The notes below the pieces were generated by a model. That model searched no databases. It was not told the origin of the DNA and saw only the letters and a list, made by a program, of their open reading frames with translations. From Diacronema lutheri (Eukaryota > Haptophyta > Pavlovophyceae > Pavlovales > Pavlovaceae), in the NCBI GenBank assembly GCA_019448385.1, contig JAGTXO010000001.1, positions 1,922,001 to 1,986,000 of the forward strand: DNA of 64,000 nt, read 5' to 3'. Positions within the stretch are counted from its first letter, which is position 1; the number at the start of each line of letters is the position of its first letter. Shown here one piece after another: positions 49,220 through 59,832 of this stretch. The translations under genes were made by a program, and so were the position numbers.

Positions 49220-52028
49220 TCACAGGAGCCCCTCGACGACCAGCATCGACTCGGACGCACGCAGATAGCGCTCCTGGTGGTCGCGCTCCTCGTGCAGCGG
49301 CACGATTGAGAAGAAGTGCGCGGCGGTGAGTAGGCGGATGTCGCGCTCGGCAGTCTGCGGGTAGCGGCTCCTGCACGCGGGACCAGGGCCCCACCGGAAA
49401 GAGAAGGGTGGAGGGGGGGGGGGGGGGGGGGGGGCGGGGATGGTGAGGAAGGACGCACCAGCTCGGTCGCAGCAAACGCGCGCTGCGCCTCGCCGAGTCG
49501 CTCGCTTGCTTGCCTCCCTCGAACCGCGCTCACGCGGCGGCCGGGCGCAGCGAGCGGACCGAACATGCTGCCAGAAGACTTCGCGCAGCTCGGCGAGCGA
49601 GTGCGCCGTGCCCTCGGCGATGCGCTTGTCGAGCAGCATGAAGTCGTAGCCGCACAGCGACTGGTACACTTTGGAAAGGTCGTAATTCCGGTCTCCCTGT
49701 GTGGTCACCCGGTCGCCGAGTGAGCCGCGCATATCAATCAACTTGACCTGGCCGTCGCGCGTCAAAATGGCATTCGAGAAGACCGGGTCGCCTGGGGACG
49801 GGCGCACAAAGGTGGCGCGCAGAATTTGACACGGGTAGGTGTGTGCGCGCGCGATGTGCGGGTGAGACCCGACCGCGCGGGCGCGGAGCACACCGTCGTG
49901 GCGGTGCGGCGCGGCGCGGCGCGCACGTGCGTGCGGGACAGCGCACGCACACACCGTGTATGAACCATGCGTGCGAGCAGCGCGCTGCGCCCTCGTAGCC
50001 CGCGAGGAATTCTAGGATGGCGGTTGCAGCGGCGTCGGGCCGCATCCCGCCCGCCTTGAACGAATCGTACAACCCACGGTGCTTGCGGAAGCGCGCGCCC
50101 ACCTTGCGCGCATAGTTTGCGCACAGCTCGGCCGCGCCCGCGCGCTCGTCGCCGCCCACGCCCGCCGCCATCGTGTGCAGCGAGCAGAGCGCGTCGAGGA
50201 GGAGGCGGAGGCGGCCGACGGTGAGCGTCAGGTTGACGAGCATGTGCGAGTACGTGCTGCCGTGCACGCGCGTCTGCACGATGGACGTCGTGTCGGTCTC
50301 GGGCCTGTCGACCACCTCGACGAGCTCCGGAAAGAGGTGCGCGAGGGCCGGCGGGATGTGCGCGTAGTAGTAGGCCTCGCCGGCGATCTGCTTACGGTTG
50401 GACGACTTGATGATGTGCTTGTCGCCCACGAGCGCCACCTGATTGAACGAGCGCGCGCGGATCCCGCCCTCGATGGTGCGCAGGTCGTGCGTCGTGCGCC
50501 AGCCAATGTCTTTGGCGAGCGTGCCCGCGCCAGCGTTCAGCGTCGTCGAGTCGATATAAAAATCGGCGGCGGGCTTGCCGAAGTGGAGCTCATCGTACGG
50601 GATCGCGTGCTTCTTGAGCGCCTCGAAGACACGCGGGCCGGCGCGCGCGACCGCACGGCCAACGTTGCCCGCGTGCCGACCGGACGACGCATGCTCCATC
50701 GACGCTGCGGTCTGTAGAATCACGTAGTGACCTGCGTCGTGCAGCGCGCAGACGAGGTCGATGTTGTCCTGAGACGGGAGCATCTCGCTCGTGGCCGAGT
50801 CCCAGTGCAGCAGCGTCGAATCGAGGTCGAAGCAGAAGCGCAGCCGGCGCGAAGTGAGCAGGTGCAGGTGCGTGCGTCCGGCGCGCGCCGGTCGCGGAGA
50901 GAGCGGGCGCGACATGCCGTCGGCCGCACCGTCGTGCTGCACGGGGACGGAGGAGACCAACGCGATGAACTCGAGCAGCTCGTCCGGACTGCCCACCGTC
51001 GCAAACTGCGCCTCCTCCACGCGCAGCGCGTGGAAGGGCACGTGCGCGCCGATCATCCGCGCGATGAGCGCGGACGCGTGGTACGCGGTCGACGTGAGCG
51101 GGTCGGAGCGCAGCCTGCCGAGCATCTCATCCATCAGCGCCTCGGTGTGGGTGAGGAGCGCGTTGCCGGAGGGAAAGCCGTATGCGCCGATGTTGATGTG
51201 CCTCGAGATGGCCACCTTCTCTCGCACCGCCGTAATAACGCTGCCATCGTGCGAGAGCTCCACGTACGAGAAGCGGCCCGAGGCGTGCGCCGGGTGGCCG
51301 TGCACCGACTCGGCGTCGGCGGCGGGCGAGGCGGCGGCGGCGGTATCCGCGGCGGCGTCGGACGCGTCGCTCAATGTGCAATAGAAAGATGCGCCCACGT
51401 TGTCAGGCAGTGCGCGGAAGGCCGAGAGGATGTCGACGCCGTGCGCGATCGTGTGGCAGTCGACGCAGAGCGTACGGCGCGCGCGCAGCTCGAGCGGCAT
51501 CTGCCGGACGGTCGCAGCGATCGTCTCGACCCAGCCGCACGTCTCCATCGTGAGGCGGACGAGGTGAACCTTGAGCGTCGGGAACGCCCGCTGCACGTGC
51601 CGGCTCACGCCGTGCGCGAGCTCAATGTCGTCAGAGACGGACAGCCAGACGGCGTCGCCCGGCTCGAGCACGAGCGCCTCGAGCACCCAGTGGAGGACCG
51701 GACGGCCGACAACGTTGATCAGCGGCTTCGGGAAGCGATAGCCCGCTTGCGTGAACGGCCCGTCCTTCAGCCCGCTCATCGGGATCACCACGTTGACCGC
51801 GCGCCGCGGCGGCCGCAGCCCGAGGCCGAGCTCGTAGTCGCCAAACGTCGCGCTGCCGCTCGGCGGCGGCGCGTCGTCGTCGAGGTCGGCTCCAGCGTGA
51901 AGGCTGAGCGGCACGGCACCACCACCACCGAGAAACTGCTGCGGCGCTGCGCACCGCTTGAGCGCCGCCAGCTCTGCCTGCAGCGCCGCGATCGTCTGCC
52001 GCGCGAGCTCGAGCTCGCCGCGCTCCAT
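49220..52028 (-). CDS. Nucleotidyltransferase-HAD phosphatase-kinase fusion enzyme
   Basis: Three exons (52028-49955, 49791-49560, 49370-49220) give 818 residues. A short coiled coil (LARQTIAALQAELAALKR) leads into a sugar-nucleotidyltransferase fold: VNVVIPMSGLKDGPFTQAGY then RFPKPLINVVGRPVLHW, RRTLCVDCHTIAHGVD, and ISRHINIGAYGF. Next is a HAD domain with the nucleophile motif FCFDLDSTLLHW (about 399-410) and FGKPAADFYIDSTTLN. The C-terminus is an aminoglycoside/choline-kinase-like fold: SHAWFIHGDPVFSNAIL and QVKLIDMRGSLGDR (catalytic loop and metal Asp), restored exactly by the first splice. Such modules occur singly in bacterial capsule and lipopolysaccharide loci. Together they suggest activation of a phosphorylated building block for a surface polymer. 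Product unknown. Confidence 0.75.
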
Positions 52029-52108
52029 ATTTGCGCTCCCGTGCGCCCCAAACGGCCCGCACTTGCTGCGCGGGAAGGAGAAGGGCGGGGGACCTCGACC
52101 AGTGGAAG

Positions 52109-53454
52109 ATGTACGGCGGCGGGGACTTTGGCGGTGGCTTTGGCGGCGGCGGCTTTGACGCCGGTGGTGGCATGGGCATGGATGTGCGCGCAAGACGCGT
52201 TGCGCGCCGCCTGCGCTCGCCGGCCCGCGCTTCGCGCGCGTGCGCGCACGCGCGCGCGCGCGCGCGACGAGCGCGGCCCCGACACTCGCGCGTGCCACCG
52301 CGGCGCTGCACGTGCGCAGTCGGGCTTTGGCGGCGGCGGGTTCGGCGGCGGCGGCTTTGGTGGCGGTGGCGGCGGCTTTGGTGGTGGCGGCGGCGGCTTT
52401 GGCGGCGGCGGCGGCGGCTTCGGTGGCGGCGGCGGCGGCGGCGGCGGCTTCCAGGACGACGGGATCGGCGGCAGCCAGCAGGCCGGCGGCAAGGGTGGCA
52501 AGCGGCCGGACAGCCAAAGCTTGCTGCCCGTGACGATTCACCAGATCCACTCGGCCACCCAAGCCCCCGGCGAGGAGACCTGGCGCATCGACGGCCGCGA
52601 GGCGCAGCAGGTGACCATTGTCGGGATGATCATGAGCGTCGACGCTAAGTCGACCGCCGTCACTTACCGCATCGACGACGGCACCGGGTTCATCGAGGTG
52701 AAGGTTTGGCCGGACAGCGACGATTCGGACGCCATCACGAGCAAGCGCGACCAGCTCCAGTGCGCGCGCGCGCGCGCTTGCTTGCCGCGCGCGCCGCTCC
52801 GTGCCGCCGACACGCCGCCGCCCGCCGCCCGCCGCCCGCGGCGCACCGCGCAGAGAGGGCGTGTACGTGCGCGCCATTGGCCTGCTGCGCACCTTCGCTG
52901 GCAACAAGAGCATCACCTCATTCCACCTGCGCACCCTCTCCGAGCCGAACGAGCTCACTTTCCACCTGCTCGAGGCAATCCACGTGCACCTGGCGCACAC
53001 GCACGGCCCGGGCGCCTTCTCGCACAGCCAGCCGGCGGCGCCGCATGCGCAGGCGCAGGCGGGCACAGGCGCGCGGCCGGCGCAGTCCGGCGTCGGTCAC
53101 GCCGACGCGGCCGGCTCAAACTTGCAGGACGAGGCGCGCGCGCCCAACGCCCTCTCCGCGCAGCATGGCCGGCCACCCATCGCCCTCGCCCCTTTTGATG
53201 CGCGCGCGCGCGAGGCCGCGCGAGCGCGCACTCACGCGCGCGCGTGTGTGCCCACTTTCCCTGCCCCGACGGCGCAGGTGCTCAACTTGTTCGTGCAGAA
53301 CGTGGCGCTCGAGCAGGGCCTGTCGGTCGACGCGGTGTGCGAGCGCTTTGCCGAACAGCCGCGCAGCGCCGTCTTGTCCGCCATCCACAAGATCCGCGAC
53401 GAGGGCCACCTGTACGACACGATCGACGAGATGCATTTCAAATACACGGGCTAA
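52109..53454 (+). CDS. RPA2: Replication protein A 32-kDa subunit
   Basis: Four exons are proposed (52109-52183, 52320-52759, 52854-53199, 53278-53454), 345 residues. The N-terminus is a long Gly/Phe repeat (FGGGGFGGGG), replacing the usual phospho-regulated Ser/Gly tail. The OB fold reads PVTIHQIHSA, VTIVGMIMSVDAKSTAVTYR, IDDGTGFIEVKVW, then EGVYVRAIGLLRTFAGNKSI and FHLLEAIHVHLAHTH. The C-terminal winged helix is VLNLFVQNVALEQGLSVDAV and IRDEGHLYDTIDEMHFKYTG. RPA2 binds single-stranded DNA with RPA1 and RPA3 in replication and repair. The first two introns start GTGCGC. The third would use a GC donor (GCGCGC at 53,200) and is uncertain; without it the frame stays open and adds 26 residues. 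Confidence 0.88.
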
Positions 53455-53803
53455 TGCGGCGAGATCACCGGCGCGGCGCGCTGCCCGCCGGTTGATCGTC
53501 GATCGGCACTTCTCGCAGCTCGCGTGCGATGCGCGGCGACTTGGATCACGCTCGCCCACCTCGTGCTGAGTGCTGACCGTCCACCGCCGTCCACCGCGAT
53601 CGTCCGCTCGCGCGGCTCGGGGCCACGGACGTGAAGCGCGCGCGCGTGCCGGGGTGACGACGTAAATGCGTAAAACGGTCAAGCACTCTTGCGATCCGAA
53701 TTTCGGGACGCAGCGAAGTTCCGGAGTTCGGACTTCAATTCAACTGCTAGGGTGTGCCTCGGCTTCTGATCTCGGGGTCGGTGACCGTCCGTGTTCGGCG
53801 ACC
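53455..53803. other. Spacer between RPA2 and the dehalogenase gene
   Basis: 349 bp without a recognisable gene. From 53,660 the GC content falls (GAATTTCGGGACGCAGCGAA region), which probably marks the dehalogenase promoter. No TATA box is clear. Confidence 0.4.
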
Positions 53804-54860
53804 ATGAGTGCGCGCTCGATTTCAAGCGCCTTCCCGTTCGAGTCCAAGTTTGTCCACGTCAACGGTGTGCGTATGCACTACGTCGAGCAGGGTGCGGGGC
53901 AGCCAATCGTGTTCATCCACGGGCTCCCAGTCCACTCGTACGTCTGGCGGAACGTCTTGCCGCATGTCGCCAAAGTTGGTCGGTGCATCGCCATCGACCT
54001 GTACGGGTTTGGCAAGTCGGATCAGCCGACGCAGCCGGTGGACTACCGCACGCACGCCGACATGGTCGCCGGCGTGATCAATGCCCTCGGGCTCACAAAG
54101 TAAGCCGCGCTCGCCCAAGTTCCAACCGCGCGCGTCGAGCGCGCTCACGCGCCGCGCCCGTCGTCAATGCCGTCGGGCTCACAAAGTAAGACGCGCTCGC
54201 CCAACTTCCGACCGCGCCCGTCACGCGCCGCCCGCCCGCAGGATTATCCTGGTCGTGATGGATTGGGGCTCGCCGATGGGCTTCCAGTACGCCCACGACC
54301 ACCCGGACAACGTGCGCGGGATCGCCTTTTGGGAGGCCCTCGTCCGGCCGATCACGCCGACGACAGCGGAGGCATCGACGCGCGCGCTCTTCAAGGTGCT
54401 CAAGACGAGCGTCGGCGGTCATCTGCTCGTGCAGCGCGCCAACATCCTGCTGAACATCCTCCTCGGCCAGCTCGTTTCGCGCAAGCTGAGCGCCGAGGAG
54501 AAGGCCGCGTACCACGCGCCTTTTGCGACGTACAACAGCCGCTACGCGATGCGCGCGGTGGTGGGCGCGCTGCCGGTGGATGGTTTTCCAAAGGCCGCGC
54601 ACGACTCGATGCAGGCGTACAGCGACTGGCTGTGCACCACCACCGATCTGCCCAAGCTGATGCTCGTCGCATCGAAGCCGCTCGTGGGCAAGCCACAATT
54701 TGTCGCGTGGACAGCCGAGCACTTCCCCAATCTCAAGGTGGTCGAGCTCGAGGGCGCGCACTTTCTGCAGGAGAACGCGCCTGACAAGGTCAGCGCCGTG
54801 ATCATCGAGTGGATTGGAACGATCCCTCCGATGAGGGCCAGCGTACGCGCAAGCTGCTAA
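53804..54860 (+). CDS. Haloalkane dehalogenase-like alpha/beta hydrolase
   Basis: Two exons (53804-54099, 54242-54860) give 304 residues. The oxyanion region is QPIVFIHGLPVHSYVWRNVL, then RCIAIDLYGFGKSDQP. The splice (donor GTAAGC) joins LGLTK to IILVVMDWGSPMGFQYAHDH, whose Asp in MDWG is the nucleophile of haloalkane dehalogenases (serine hydrolases have Ser here). The base His is in LEGAHFLQENAPD. The cap domain lies between about 135 and 230. The enzyme would hydrolyse carbon-halogen bonds; many eukaryotic relatives have unknown natural substrates, and the bacterial-like similarity hints at old transfer. The intron contains a duplicate of its own donor region 87 bp downstream. Confidence 0.85.
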
Positions 54861-55186
54861 CGAGTGCGTCGCCAAGAACGAAGGCGCTCGTCGGCGAGAA
54901 CAAGGCGCTCGTCGGCGAGAACAAGGCGCTCGTCAACAAGCTGCTGCAGCAGCGCGCGCCGCGCCCGCCGCCGCCGCCGCGCCTGCGCCCGTCGCCGCCC
55001 GCGCAGGCGCCGACGCTCGAGCCGCTCGAGCAGCCAGATCCCGAGCCTATGTCCTTCGACCAGACTCTTCACGTCGGCAAGTCGTCGCACCCGTACCGCA
55101 AGTCGGGGCGCGCGCTGACGGTCGCATCGAGCCGCGCCGAGCCGTCGCACCTCGGCCTGGGCAAGCGCGCCAAGCACAGCAAGTAG
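54809..55186 (+). CDS. Short frame with leucine-zipper-like repeats, possible orphan exon
   Basis: A frame overlapping the end of the dehalogenase gene has no ATG until 55049. It encodes TKALVGENKALVGENKALVN, a tandem heptad with Asn and Leu in zipper-like spacing, then a Pro-rich run and MSFDQTLHVGKSSHPYRKSG with a basic end (LGLGKRAKHSK). The 9-nt-rich duplication (GGCGAGAACAAGGCGCTCGT) is visible in DNA at 54,890-54,930. It may be the last exon of an unrecognised gene, an alternative 3' exon, or chance. Confidence 0.25.
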   Translation: MDWNDPSDEGQRTRKLLTSASPRTKALVGENKALVGENKALVNKLLQQRAPRPPPPPRLRPSPPAQAPTLEPLEQPDPEPMSFDQTLHVGKSSHPYRKSGRALTVASSRAEPSHLGLGKRAKHSK

Positions 55187-55264
55187 CACCGGCGCAGCTG
55201 ACTTTGCCGCAGGCGAGCCGACGGTCGCGAACAGGGCGCGATCGAGCAGGGGGCCCGGGCGGGC

Positions 55265-55370
55265 TCAGGCTGCACGATTCGGTACACGTCGTATCTGAAC
55301 AACACTACTACTGTCCGAGCCCGCGCACTGCGACGACGACTGCGACGACGAGGGCGACGGCGACGACGAG

Positions 55371-55435
<65 letters not shown>

Positions 55436-55965
55436 CGGCGGCGACGGCGGCGAGGGTGACGGCCACGGCCACGGCCACGGAGGCGGCGGCGGCGACGACG
55501 ACGACGACGGCGGGCGCGGCGGCGGTGGCGGCGGCGGCTCTCGCGCCCGCATCCCCGCCCGCGGAGCTGCGGGCGCCAGTGCCGGCGGCGGCATCGCGCG
55601 CGGGCCGAAGCGCGGCCGGCGTTGACGCACGCTTTGCGCGCGGCCGAAGCGCGCGGGCCGAAGCGCGGCCGGCGTTGCAGCGGTCGACGCTTTGCGGGCT
55701 CTGCCCAGGTCGCGCGCGGCTGGCGACGCGTAACGCATTTGGCACGCCCGTGCACGCCGCCGCCCATGGCCGAGCGCGCCGCACCAGCCGGCCCGCTCTA
55801 CGGACGCTCGCTACGGCTCGTCGGCGCGCGTCACCTGCGCCGGCGGCCACGGCGCCGTCTGGTCCGGCCTCGTCTCGAGCAGCCCGACCGCTGCTCGCCG
55901 CCCGCACGCCGCCGCAGCAACGCTGCGCGTCGTGCTCCCGCGCTCGCCAAAAGCGAAGAGCTCCC
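55265..55965 (+). mobile_element. Fanzor element 3' remnant (copy 3)
   Basis: Plus-strand GAC/GGC repeats at 55,330-55,530 encode an Asp/Gly tail (DDEGDGDDEGDDDDD) ending RARIPARGAAGASAGGG, the same order as the C-terminus of the minus-strand copy (CARTPARRAADASAGGG). From about 55,686 to 55,955 the DNA closely matches the reverse complement of 62,216-62,455, with small indels. The nuclease core is absent, so only the 3' end remains. The shared block downstream of the acidic tail is where TnpB/Fanzor guide RNAs are usually encoded. It lies in inverted orientation to copy 2, with 6.2 kb between the matching blocks. Confidence 0.7.
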
Positions 55966-56037
55966 TCACAAGGACGTCCTTCCGAACGGCCCGCGCTGCA
56001 CTCGGGGCGCTCGACCGAGCCCCTGATCGGATTTGGC

Positions 56038-56118
56038 TTGACTATATTATATATTATATTATATATTATATTATGGGTAGAAAATATCATCAGTAACGGA
56101 AGGCGGCGGGAAGTTGCC
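56038..56118. other. Short AT-rich block upstream of the PAN protein gene
   Basis: TATATTATATATTATATT-type sequence at about 56,040-56,075 is extreme in this GC-rich window. It sits at the junction between the Fanzor remnant and the ATG at 56119. It may act as a TATA-rich promoter or mark an insertion end. Confidence 0.5.
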
Positions 56119-59100
56119 ATGGGCGACCTGGCCGGCGGCCCGCCGCGCCGCCCGCGGTACGCGAGCCTGGCGGAGGAGATGAAGGAGCGCGCGGCCAGCC
56201 GGCGGGTCAACCTCGCGCGCTCGCACATGGCCTACACAGACGAGCGCTGGCGCGAAGCGCTCCCTGCTGAGCTGCGCGCGGCGCGCCCGCCGTCGCCCGG
56301 CGAGCGGAGGGCGACGGCGCCGGCGACGACGTCGGGCGCGCTGCCGTTTCCTAAGCGCAGGCTGACTCGCGCACCCGCGCCCATCCTGCCGCGAGCAGGT
56401 GGCCGCCCACCCGAGCTCGCGCCCGACGGCCCGCCTGCGCCCAGGTCGGCGTCACACGCCCCGAGCCCGCAGCTGCCGCCGCCGCGCGCGGCGCCGGCGG
56501 GTGGACCGGCGCCCGCGGCAAGCGGCGCGCACTCGTGCATAGACGGCGCCGTGCCTGCTGCGCCGCTGATGCTGCGCCCCGACCGGACGTTTTCGCGAGC
56601 ATCGTCCAACGCCGCGCTGCTGCTGCTACCCGCGCACGAGGCGGAGCGCAACTCGGCGGAGCTGCCCGCCTTCCGGCGGGGCACGCCGCCGCCCACGCCG
56701 CCGCACACGCCGCCGCACACGCCCGCCGAGCAGGGCGCACACGCATATACCGCGCCGTTGCTCGAGAGCGTGCCCGAAACCACGCTGCCGCACAGCGCTC
56801 GCTCGGCTCGGCAGCCGGCGCCACCCGCACACGTTGAGCGGCCTCCCGTTGCGGGGCGATTCGAGCTGCGCGACGGCCGCCGCTCACCGCCTCCGATGGA
56901 GCCCGCTCTTGTCCGCGCGCCGCAAGCGCTGGCGGCCTTCTGCCCGACGGCCGCCGGTGCCGCCGCCGCGCCCGCAGCAGCGGGCGACGGTTCGGCAAGG
57001 AGAGGCGCGGGGGGACCTGTGCCCATAGTGTGGGGCTCGTGGGCACGCACGCGCGGGGCTGTCCTGTCGAGCGTGGGCGGTTACGACGGCGCCGACGACC
57101 GCACGCAGCTGCTGCCGTCCGGTGCGACCGACAGCGAGCAGCCGCCGAGCGATCCGCTGTCGAGTTGCCAGCCGTCCACAAAACCAAAACCGCCCTTTGC
57201 TCGCGCCCTTGCTGGGCCCGGCTCCGCCATCCTGCCCGGCGGTGGCGTGCGCGGCCGAGCGGCGGATGCGGCCTCGGCGGCCGTTCGCGCGGCGAGGCGA
57301 GCGCTCCCGTCGGCGACGCTGACAAGCGCGTTCGCGGCGCGCGCGCGCGGCTGGGCGGCGCACGCGCGCCTCGCGCCGCTGCCGACGCTGAGCGAGCGCA
57401 AGCGCGCGGCGCTCCGAGGGCACGCTGAGAGCGCGCACGTGCGCGTGGCCGCCGCCGCAGCCGCGAGCGCGGACGGCTGCGCGGCTGGCGCGGCGCTGTG
57501 CGTGGCGGCGGCGCGTGGCGAGACCTGCCAACGCTCGCTCGTGCGATGCGGCTGGTGCGTGCTCATCGCGCTTATTCTCGTCTCGTTCCCTGCGGTCGTC
57601 CTCACGAACTACCTCGCCCTCGCGTGCGCCGAGCTGAGGCTCGAGGGCCTGCGGCTCGAGCACGCGTGCGAGACGTCGATGGTGATCGCGGTGAACGTGT
57701 CGATCGCCTCCGCCTCCGCCTTCTCCGTGCAGATCGCCGATCTCAACGCGACGATCCTCACCGCGTCCGACGCGCCGCTCGTCGGCATCGCGATCGGCGG
57801 CGCTTTCGACGTGCGCAACGGGCGGCATGTGTACCCGGCGCGCGTCGAGCTCTCGATCCTCGACGTGGACGAGCTGCTGCGCACGCTCCGCCAGATGGCC
57901 GCATCGATCGACCGCCTCTCGCCCATCGACGAGGCGTACACCGCCGCAACCACCATCCTAGGCAATGCACGTGCGGCCAACGAGACCCTGGTCGGCGCGG
58001 GCGTCGATGTCGCGGGCGCCGACGCGGGCCGTGTGCCCGACGAGGAGGGCGATTCGCCCGGCATGCTGGACGACGGGCCGCGCGGCGGCGATGGCAATGG
58101 CACGCGCGCCGACGCCGACACCGACACGGACGGATACTGGCACATCCGTCTGGCAATGACGCTCGGCTCGCGGGTCGTGTTTGGGATGCAGCTTGGCGGG
58201 CGGGTGGGCCTGCTGATGGAGGTGAGCGAGAGCGCGGCGCTCAAGATGAAGCGCGCGATTGCCAAGGTGCAGCAGCTCGCCGGGTGCGCGAGCAAGGGTG
58301 GCCTCGATTTTGACCTCTCTCAACCGCTCGGCTTTGCCGAGTGGCCCCCGCAACTCGTGCACATGTCGATCGGCGAGATCTCAAAGGCGGGCGTGCACGT
58401 GGCGGGCACGGTCCGCTTCGAGCTCTCCGGCCCGCTCGCCATCGACCTCTTCCCCGCGCTCTCTGTGCAGCTCTGCTCGGCGCCCGACGCGTTTTTGCGC
58501 AACGCGGGCAAGGACGGGCGCGTGCCCACAGACGTGGGTAACGTCGACGTCGGCGCCGGTAGGATTGGGCTTGGACGCGCGTCGGAAACGATCAACCACG
58601 CCGTCGCGGCGAGCAACCTCAACTGGACCGCTGCGCAGGTACGCCAGTACCGCACGTCGCACGCGTCGTACGCGGAGGGGTGCATCGCGACGGTCGCGAC
58701 GCAGCCTTTCGCGCTGCAGCGCGGCGAGCCGTTCGACCTCTCCTTCGACCTCGCCGTGCCCTTCTACGGCAACTCGACGGCGCGCTTCTACGGGCCGCTC
58801 TATTTTGCGGAGGAGATCTCGCGCGGCGGCGCGCTTGTCGTGCGCGGCTCGTCAGATCGCGAGATTGCCGAGCTGGGCGGTAGGGTCTTCAACAGCACCT
58901 ACGTGGAGATGCGCGGCCGCGCGACGTCGGGCTGCTTCGTGCAGCGCGTGATGCAGGAGGTGCGCGTGCGCGCGCACCTGCTTCGGCTGCTGCCCGACGC
59001 CGCGCCGTACATCAAGGACGCGTTGCTCGGCGCATCGTGCATGGCGGGCGTCTTTTTGCACTACTTTGCGCACGATAACTCGACGGCACTCAACGACGAC

Positions 59101-59832
59101 CGCGTGCTCGAGGACTGCTTTGCATTCATGGAGTCGTCGATGGCCTTTGGTCTTGATCCCAACCGGCAGAAGCAGCCCTCGCCGCATCCGCCGCGCGCGC
59201 CGGCCACGCCGCGCCAGCCGAACCTTCGCGTGCCTCGCCCGCTGAGCGCCTCGTTCCGCCCGTCCGTGCGCGACCTGAGTGGCCGCACGCTCTACCGGTT
59301 CGCACCGGTGCAGAGCGTCGAGAGCGCCACCGACAACGTCGCGTGCCGCTGGCTCAACGAGGCCGACACGACCAACCGTTACTTCCGCGCGCGTCCGCAC
59401 GTCGCCGACGCGCTCGCGTGCGAGAGTGCGTGCATTAAGCTCAAGGACTGCTGGGCGATCTCCTTCTCAACGGTCTCGGGGCACTGCGAGCTGTGGAATC
59501 GCGTGCCGCGCGAGGTAGCGCCCGAGAGCGGGAGCGCGTGCCTCGCGCTCGTGCCGCAGGGCAGTGCGTTCGCGTTCGTCGACACGGCGGACGGCTCGCG
59601 TGGCGACGTGCCCGGCGCTGACGACGGCTGGCTTGAGCTGTTCGCGGGCGCGGCGAACCACTCGCTCCTCGCCTTGGACGACGGCGAGCTGGCAGATGCA
59701 CCGCGGCCGACAGGGAGCACCGGTCCCACGCCGGCACTCTCGGAGGAAGCCGAGGACTGGTGGGAGTCGTCTGCGCCGTCAAAGGCCGCCGCGACGAACC
59801 GCGGCGGGCGCGGCGGCCGACGCGCGCTGTGA
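56119..59832 (+). CDS. Large single-pass membrane protein with C-terminal PAN/Apple-like domain
   Basis: A single exon of 1,237 residues from the ATG at 56119 (GCCATGG context). The first 470 residues are Pro/Ala/Arg-rich and disordered, with Thr-Pro-Pro-His repeats, so cytosolic. A membrane helix follows (CVLIALILVSFPAVVLTNYL, about 475-495). The extracellular part contains LRLEHACETSMVIAVNVSIA, repeated beta-type segments with N-glycosylation sites (NAT, NWT, NST), and a domain near 1,075-1,125 (NVACRWLNEA, LACESACIKLKDCWAISFST, HCELWNRV) with the Cys spacing of PAN/Apple domains, which bind glycans or proteins. The family is not recognised overall. The mid-region resembles lipid- or LEA-like beta domains only weakly. 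A type II surface adhesin is the best guess. Confidence 0.65.
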   Translation: MGDLAGGPPRRPRYASLAEEMKERAASRRVNLARSHMAYTDERWREALPAELRAARPPSPGERRATAPATTSGALPFPKRRLTRAPAPILPRAGGRPPELAPDGPPAPRSASHAPSPQLPPPRAAPAGGPAPAASGAHSCIDGAVPAAPLMLRPDRTFSRASSNAALLLLPAHEAERNSAELPAFRRGTPPPTPPHTPPHTPAEQGAHAYTAPLLESVPETTLPHSARSARQPAPPAHVERPPVAGRFELRDGRRSPPPMEPALVRAPQALAAFCPTAAGAAAAPAAAGDGSARRGAGGPVPIVWGSWARTRGAVLSSVGGYDGADDRTQLLPSGATDSEQPPSDPLSSCQPSTKPKPPFARALAGPGSAILPGGGVRGRAADAASAAVRAARRALPSATLTSAFAARARGWAAHARLAPLPTLSERKRAALRGHAESAHVRVAAAAAASADGCAAGAALCVAAARGETCQRSLVRCGWCVLIALILVSFPAVVLTNYLALACAELRLEGLRLEHACETSMVIAVNVSIASASAFSVQIADLNATILTASDAPLVGIAIGGAFDVRNGRHVYPARVELSILDVDELLRTLRQMAASIDRLSPIDEAYTAATTILGNARAANETLVGAGVDVAGADAGRVPDEEGDSPGMLDDGPRGGDGNGTRADADTDTDGYWHIRLAMTLGSRVVFGMQLGGRVGLLMEVSESAALKMKRAIAKVQQLAGCASKGGLDFDLSQPLGFAEWPPQLVHMSIGEISKAGVHVAGTVRFELSGPLAIDLFPALSVQLCSAPDAFLRNAGKDGRVPTDVGNVDVGAGRIGLGRASETINHAVAASNLNWTAAQVRQYRTSHASYAEGCIATVATQPFALQRGEPFDLSFDLAVPFYGNSTARFYGPLYFAEEISRGGALVVRGSSDREIAELGGRVFNSTYVEMRGRATSGCFVQRVMQEVRVRAHLLRLLPDAAPYIKDALLGASCMAGVFLHYFAHDNSTALNDDRVLEDCFAFMESSMAFGLDPNRQKQPSPHPPRAPATPRQPNLRVPRPLSASFRPSVRDLSGRTLYRFAPVQSVESATDNVACRWLNEADTTNRYFRARPHVADALACESACIKLKDCWAISFSTVSGHCELWNRVPREVAPESGSACLALVPQGSAFAFVDTADGSRGDVPGADDGWLELFAGAANHSLLALDDGELADAPRPTGSTGPTPALSEEAEDWWESSAPSKAAATNRGGRGGRRAL

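Noticed and set aside
49734-53066. 346-codon N-terminal extension of the nucleotidyltransferase fusion
   Set aside because: It overlaps RPA2 exons antisense; the ATG at 52028 starts the sensible coiled coil.
55204-56118. N-terminal 305-codon extension of the PAN membrane protein
   Set aside because: The upstream frame is the Fanzor remnant read in the wrong frame (Thr/Ala strings from GAC repeats); the ATG at 56119 has a good context after an AT-rich block.
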